Source: JBFLVQ01 sp040758525 (GTDB taxonomy: Bacteria > Acidobacteriota > Blastocatellia > Chloracidobacteriales > JADJPF01). Taken from it: a DNA stretch of 8,180 nt. This document shows, piece after piece, positions 1 to 6,800 of the stretch (position 1 is the first letter of the stretch; the number at the start of each line of letters is the position of its first letter). The notes under the pieces were generated by a model. It was not told where the DNA came from. It ran no database searches and saw only the letters and a list, made by a program, of their open reading frames with translations. The stretch spans positions 1 to 8,180 of the forward strand of contig JBFLVQ010000439.1 in assembly GCA_040758525.1 (NCBI GenBank), read 5' to 3'. A program made the translations under genes and the position numbers.

Positions 1-870
1 GTGAGTCGATCGCCAGAAGTCTTTTACCATCTTTTGTGTCAACAGCGAGTCACAGTACTTAATCAGACTCCATCAGCTTTCCGTCAGCTAATGAATGCAG
101 AAGCTGAAGCACGTGAAGAAGGCAATGATGAGGAACTGGCGTTACGGTTAATCATCTTTGGGGGTGAAGCACTTGATATTACTACTCTAATGCCATGGTT
201 TGAGCGATATGGAGATCAGCAGCCACAGTTAGTAAATATGTATGGCATTACAGAAACGACTGTGCACGTTACCTATCGTCCGCTAGGTCGGCAAGATATT
301 GAGATCAAGCGTGGTAGTCCAATCGGTATTGGAATTCCAGATCTAGATATCTACATATTAGACAATTGCTTTAATCCTGTGCCAATCGGTGTGGCAGGTG
401 AGATGTATGTAGGAGGAGAAGGATTATCACGTGGTTACTTAAATAGGCCAGAGTTAACTGCTAAGCAATTTATTCCACATGTTTTTAGTCAGCAACCAGG
501 TGCTCGTCTTTATAGGACAGGAGATCTTGCACGTTATCTTTCCAATGGTGAGATTGAATACCTTGGACGCGTTGATCATCAAGTAAAGATCAGAGGTTTC
601 CGTATAGAGTTGGGTGAGATAGAGACTCTACTGGCACAGCATCCCGCCATTAAAGATGTTGTGGTATTGGCCAGAGAAGACGAGCCTGGAAACAAGAGAT
701 TAGTAGCATACTTAGTTTGTCAGCAAGGAAATCTACCCACCATTACAGAACTACGCAGTTACCTGAAAGAGAAATTACCTGAATATATGCTGCCAGCAGT
801 ATACATGATCCTGGACAATATGCCGCTTACAGCTAATGGTAAAGTAGATAGACGTGCATTACCGGTGCCA
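1..870 (+). other. Adenylation domain A1, C-terminal part, predicted threonine-activating
   Basis: This is the second half of an AMP-forming amino-acid adenylation domain; motifs A1 to A4 lie upstream of the window. Motif A5 reads YGITETT (241-261), followed by GEMYVGGEGLSRGYL (A6), RLYRTGDLARY (A7), GRVDHQVKIRGFRIELGEIE (A8), LPEYMLP (A9) and NGKVDRRALP (A10, lysine at 841-843). Aligning by eye to the GrsA phenylalanine domain, the visible pocket residues are N278 (61-63), I299 (154-156), G301 (160-162), M322 (238-240), V330 (262-264), H331 (265-267) and K517 (841-843). N-I-G-M-V-H-K is the second part of the established Thr code DFWNIGMVHK. The first three code residues are outside the window, so the call rests on seven of ten positions. 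Confidence 0.88.
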
Positions 871-3800
871 GACCTGACTAGACCACAATTAAAGGAAGAG
901 TTTGTTGCACCACAAACCTGGCAAGAACGCCAGTTAGCACAAGTTTGGACTGAAGTGTTGGGTATACGACAGATTGGTGTGCACGACAACTTTTTTGCGC
1001 TAGGCGGAGATTCTATGCGCAGTATACAGGTACGCGCACGCGCGAAAGAGTATGGTTTGAATTTCTCACTTCAAGACCTTTTCCAGTACCCAACAGTATA
1101 TGAGTTGACTCAGCATCTTACAATAGCAACACAAGATGTCGAAATTATCCCGCCTTTTAGCTTGATAACGGAACAGGATCGCTTGAGATTGCCAAGCAGT
1201 GTAGATGATGCTTATCCTTTAGCTAAAATGCAAGCTGGCATGATTTTCCATAGTGAATATAGTCCTGAGACGGCTATCTATCACGACATTGCTACTTACC
1301 ACTTAAAAGCACCTCTGGTTTTGACAGTATTGCAAGCAACATTAAGTACATTGACGAGCCGCCATAGCATGTTACGTACATCATTTGATCTGGCAAATTA
1401 CAGCGAACCACTACAATTGGTCTATAAATATGCGGAAATCCCATTGCAAATAGAAGACCTACGTCATCTTTCGGCTTCGCAACAAGAAGATATAGTGAGC
1501 AGGTTGTTGGAAGTGGAAAAGAGTAGGACTTTTAATTTGAGCTGTGCGCCACTTTTACGTATACAGGTCTTTCAACGTAGTGAGGAGACTTTCCAACTTA
1601 CTGTAAGCTTTCACCATGCAATCCTAGATGGTTGGAGCTTGGCTACGTTATTCACAGAGTTTTTCCAACACTATTGGTTCCTGATAGGTAAAAAGGAGAA
1701 GGATATTCCTGAGCTTCCAAAGAGTACTTTCCGAGATTTCATTGCACTAGAGCAGCAGATATTACAATCTGAGGAAGCACGTCATTACTGGCAAGAGAGA
1801 TTGTCTGGCAGCAGTATAACAATGCTGCCACGCCAAACGATAATTGAACAAGATAAACGTGTATATGGTGTTATTGAGCATAAAGTGTCTATCTCTAGAG
1901 AAGTTTTTGAAGGGTTAAGGCAGCTTTCTCGTGATACCAAAGTACCATTTAAGAGTATATTGCTAGCAGCACATTTAAGGGTATTGAGTCTGTTGAGTGG
2001 GCAACCAGATGTACTAACCGGCTTGGTTTCAAATGGTCGGCCAGAAGAGGAGGATGGTGAGCGAGTATTAGGGCTCTTCTTAAACACTTTACCGTTTCGC
2101 CAGCAGTTGAATGGAGGAAGCTGGCAGCAATTGATCTGGCAGACTTTTACACTAGAACGGGAGATGATGGCATACCGGCGTTTCCCTCTTGCTGAATTGC
2201 AACGATTGGAGAGTGGAAAGGTATTTTTTGAAGTTGTCTTTAATTTTGTTCATTTTCATGTTTATCAAGGCCTGTTGGAGTTGGAAGAGATAGGGTTTTT
2301 AGGAGGCCGTTTTATTGAGGAAACCAATTTCCCGCTATTTGTTCAGTTTAGTCTGGATCTACATTCTTCCCGTGTTCAAGTATCGCTCAAGTATAACACT
2401 AGCGTGTTAACTGAAGAGCAGGTCAAAGCGATCGGTGGCTATTATGAGAAAATATTAGCAGCGATGGCTCATGACCCATCTGCACGTTATGAAAATACTT
2501 GTTTGTTAAGCGAAGCAGAGCAGTTACAGTTACTAGTAGCGTGGAATGATACACAAGTTGAGTATTCAGGTAATGTCTCCATTAGCCGTCTTTTCGAGGA
2601 ACAGGTTGGAAGAACGCCCAAGGCTATCGCAGTAGTATGTGAAAATGAGCAATACACTTATCAAGAGTTAAATTGGCGTGCTAACCAATTGGCACGATAT
2701 CTACAGAAATTCGGAGTCGGGCCGGAAGTGTCGATAGGTATTTGTCTAGATCGTTCTATCGAAATGATAGTAGCGCTACTGGGTATTCTAAAAGCAGGAG
2801 GTGCATATGTTCCATTGGATCCAGATTATCCCAGTGAGCGTTTGGAATTAATGCTTCAAGATGCCTGCTTGCCATTGTTGATAACAGAGCAACGGTTGGT
2901 TGAAACTTTGCCAACACATTCTGCCCAACTGATCTGTATTGATAAGGATTGGCAAGTCATTAATGCGCAGAGTAACGATAATCTGATCACTAATGTAATG
3001 GGAGAAAATCTTGCTTATACTATTTATACTTCTGGTTCCACTGGCAAACCTAAGGGAGTATTGATTACACAGGCTGCCGTAGTCAATTTCCTAAATGCAA
3101 TGCGTAAACAGCCTGGCCTTACAGATCAGGATGTGTTATTGGCTGTTACTACTCTCTCGTTTGATATTGCTGCATTAGAGCTTTATCTGCCATTGATGGT
3201 AGGCGCCCGCCTGGTTTTAATCAGCCGTGAAGTCGCTACTGATGGTAGAGAATTGATGAAGAGATTAGATCACTTTGGCATTACAGTGATGCAAGCAACA
3301 CCAGTTACTTGGCGGTTGTTATTTACGGCAGGTTGGCAGAATAGTAATAACTTGAAGGTTCTTTGTGGTGGAGAAGCGCTTAATGTGGAGTTGGCAAAGC
3401 AACTTTTAAGTAATTGCACATCTTTGTGGAATCTTTATGGGCCAACCGAGACTACCATTTGGTCTACTAGATATGAGATTAAGTCATGCGCTAATTCGAT
3501 CCCAATAGGCCGTCCAATAGACAATACAGAAATCTATCTGCTTGATCGACATCTACAGATTGTGCCGATAGGTGTACCAGGTGAGCTTTACATAGGTGGT
3601 GATGGATTAGCACGAGGCTATCTTAATCAACCTGAATTGACGGCAGAGCGATTTATCCCAAATCCATTTGGTAATAGTCATCTAGGCTCCAGGCTCTATC
3701 GAACTGGAGATATGGCGCGTTATTTGTCCAATGGTGATATAGAGTGTTTAGGTCGTACTGACCTGCAAGTGAAAGTACGTGGCTTCAGAATAGAACTTGG

Positions 3801-6800
3801 CGAGATTGAAGCTGCACTTACTACTCATCCAGCAATACAAGACGCAATAGTAGCTATTGAAGAGCAAGAGCCTGGTGACAAACGGTTGGTTGCTTATATA
3901 GTTGAAGATAAGCAATACCAATATTCGATAGATACATCAATTACTGAAACTTGGAATGAACAGGTTGCGCAATGGGAGATGGTATGGGATTCAACCTATA
4001 ATCAGCCCGCCACTATAGAGGATCCAACTTTTAATATATCTGGTTGGAAAAATAGTTATACCGAGCATCTTATTGCAGAAAATGAGATGCATGAATGGGT
4101 TGATGGATGTATTGAGCGTATTCTTGCTTTACACTCGCGTCGTGTACTTGAGATCGGTTGTGGTACAGGGCTGCTGCTATTTAGAGTCGCACCTCATTGT
4201 GATAAATACTATGGCACAGATTTCTCGCCCAGTGCCATTAGATATATCGAACAACAATTGACGAAATTAGAGCCGCAGTTACCTCAGGTTAAACTCTGGC
4301 AAAAGAGAGCAGACGAGATTGCGGAGTTAACCGAGGAACATTTTGATCTCATAATCCTCAACTCTGTCATACAATATTTTCCTAATTTAGACTATTTGAT
4401 CCAGGTTCTAGGAAACGCTATTAATGCAATTGATGAAGGCTTTATTTTCGTTGGAGATGTACGTAATTTACGTTTGTTGGAGGCTTTTCATACTACGATT
4501 AAACTTCAACACGCATCGTTGTTGATGTCAATTACAGATTTTCATCAGCTTATCTGGGAACAAGTGCGTAACGAGGAAGAGTTATTCGTTGATCCAGATT
4601 TCTTTATCTCCATTAGCAAACTTTTCCCCAAGATTAGCGAAGTGCAAATACAACTCAAGCGTGGTCATTTCCACAATGAGTTAACACGATTCCGCTATGA
4701 TGTTGTTATTCGTATAGGAGGCATGGCTCAGCCTCTCATTGAGAGTAAATCATTTAACTGGGAAGAGCAGAGTTTGACACGTGAATCTCTTATTGAGTTG
4801 CTCAAAGAGACACAGTCAGAAGCTCTTTCAATTACTCATATACCAAATGCTCGGCTCTGGTCTGAAGTGAAAGCAGTGGAATTGATTAGTAAAGCTAATC
4901 AATTTAAGACCGTTGGCGATCTACAAGAAGCATTAGTAAAAAACAGTACTACTTTAGTTATCGATCCAGAAGATCTTTGGAGTCTAAGCCGTGAATTACC
5001 TTATGATGTTGAGATCAGTTGGTCAACAACTGGAGCTAACAACTATTTCAACGCATATTTTAAGCGCAGAGGTATGCTTAAGAGTAAAGCAATGGAGTTT
5101 ACCAGTATTGTTGCTGGAGAGAATAGCGAGACAGAATCTTTAAGTAGGTTTGCCAACAATCCATTGCAAGCCAAATTTGCCCGATCGCTGGTCCCACAGT
5201 TACGTAGCTATTTACGAGAGCGACTACCGGAATACATGATTCCTACTACATTTGTATTTCTAGATAAATTACCACTCACACCCAATGGTAAAGTTGACCG
5301 GCACAAATTACCTGTTATGGTAACTAGAATGAAGTCACAACGTAGCAATGTAGGGCCTAGAACAGCTGAAGAAGAGATAATCATTGCAATCTGGCAGCAA
5401 GTTCTTAGTATAGAGCGTATAAGCATCCATGATAATTTCTTTGAACTTGGTGGACACTCTTTATTAGCAACTCAGGTGATCTCCAGGGTACGTGAAACCT
5501 TTAATGTAGATTTACCATTGCGATGTCTTTTCGAATCGCCCACTGTAGCAGGTCTAGCAACAAGCATCGAGAAAGCTAGAAAAGAGGGATACGACTTAAT
5601 GATACTGCCGATCTCAACAGTTGAGCGTAATGATCAACTACCACTCTCTTTTGCTCAGCAGCGACTCTGGTTTCTCGATCGTTTAGTTCCAAACAATCCC
5701 TTCTATAACATTTTCTTTGCTGTACGATTATTAGGTGAACTTAATTTCGTAGCTTTAGAGAAAGCTTTTAGTGAGATAGTGCGTCGGCACGAAACTTTGC
5801 GCACAGTATTCCCCAGTATAGATGGACAACCAGTACAACATATTCTGCCAGCTAGACCAATACACTTGGATCTGATTGATCTACGCCATTTGGTGGTAAC
5901 GAGCCGAGAGATAGAAATGGAGAATATTATCAGAGCTGAAGCAGAGCAACCATTCGATCTAGCGACAGGACCACTATTACGGATCAGATTGGTGCTTTTA
6001 GGAGAACAAGAGCAAGTAATGATGCTTACATTACATCACATTGTGGCAGATGGTTGGTCGATGGGTATCTTGATAAATGAAATGTCGAAACTTTATCAGG
6101 GTTATCGACGTGATATAGCAGTCGAATTGCCAGAATTAACAATACAGTATGCAGATTTTGCACAATGGCAGCGAGAATGGCTAAGTGGAGCAATACTGGA
6201 GAAACAGTTGCAGTATTGGCGTAAGCAATTGGGCGAGAATATCACAATGCTAGAATTGCCGACCGACCGAGCGCGACCAGCGATACAGAATTATCAAGGG
6301 GCAAGCGAGCGGTTCATGCTGACAAAAGAATTGACAGAAAGATTGAAGGAGCTAAGTCGGCAGGCTGGAGCGACGCTGTTTATGACGCTGTTAAGCGGAT
6401 TTCAAGTGTTGCTCTACCGTTACAGTGGACAAGAAGATATCTGTATAGGCACACCGATTGCGAATCGCAATCGTGCAGAGATCGAGACACTGATAGGATT
6501 TTTTGTAAACACATTGGTAATAAGAGTAAAGTTACAAGCAAGGATGAGCTATGAAGAGTTGTTGGAGCAGGTACGAGATGTATGTTTAGAAGCATATGGG
6601 CATCAAGATCTGCCATTTGAATTACTGGTAGAGAAGTTGCAACCAGTAAGAGATATGAGTCGCAGTCCACTCTTTCAAGTAATGTTTGCGCTTCAGAACG
6701 CATCGATGGAACAGATGCGCATGGAGGGTTTAACTCTTACTCCTTTAAGAATAGAGAAAGTTATGGCTAAATTTGATTTAACCCTTCATATGATTGACAC

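Noticed and set aside
1..3. GTG at the first base as a possible translation start
   Set aside because: It lies in the middle of an adenylation domain, downstream of motif A4; the frame simply continues from upstream of the window.
759..2087. Antisense open frames opposite A1/PCP1 (759-989) and C1 (1785-2087)
   Set aside because: They overlap strongly conserved sense domains and have no recognisable protein features.
1201..2520. C1 as a dual epimerization/condensation or an epimerization domain
   Set aside because: The opening motif is reminiscent, but the active site is a plain HHxxxDG (HHAILDGWS) without the extended HHxxxxxGD motif of dual domains, and the length and later motifs fit condensation.
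4073..4261. Small plus-strand open frame in a second reading frame
   Set aside because: It overlaps motif I of the methyltransferase, whose frame-1 translation is clearly the real protein.
3904..5190. Methyltransferase region as a frameshifted or independent inserted gene
   Set aside because: The frame is continuous on both sides, motifs are in order, and the A8/A9 insertion site is the standard position for NRPS N-methyltransferases.
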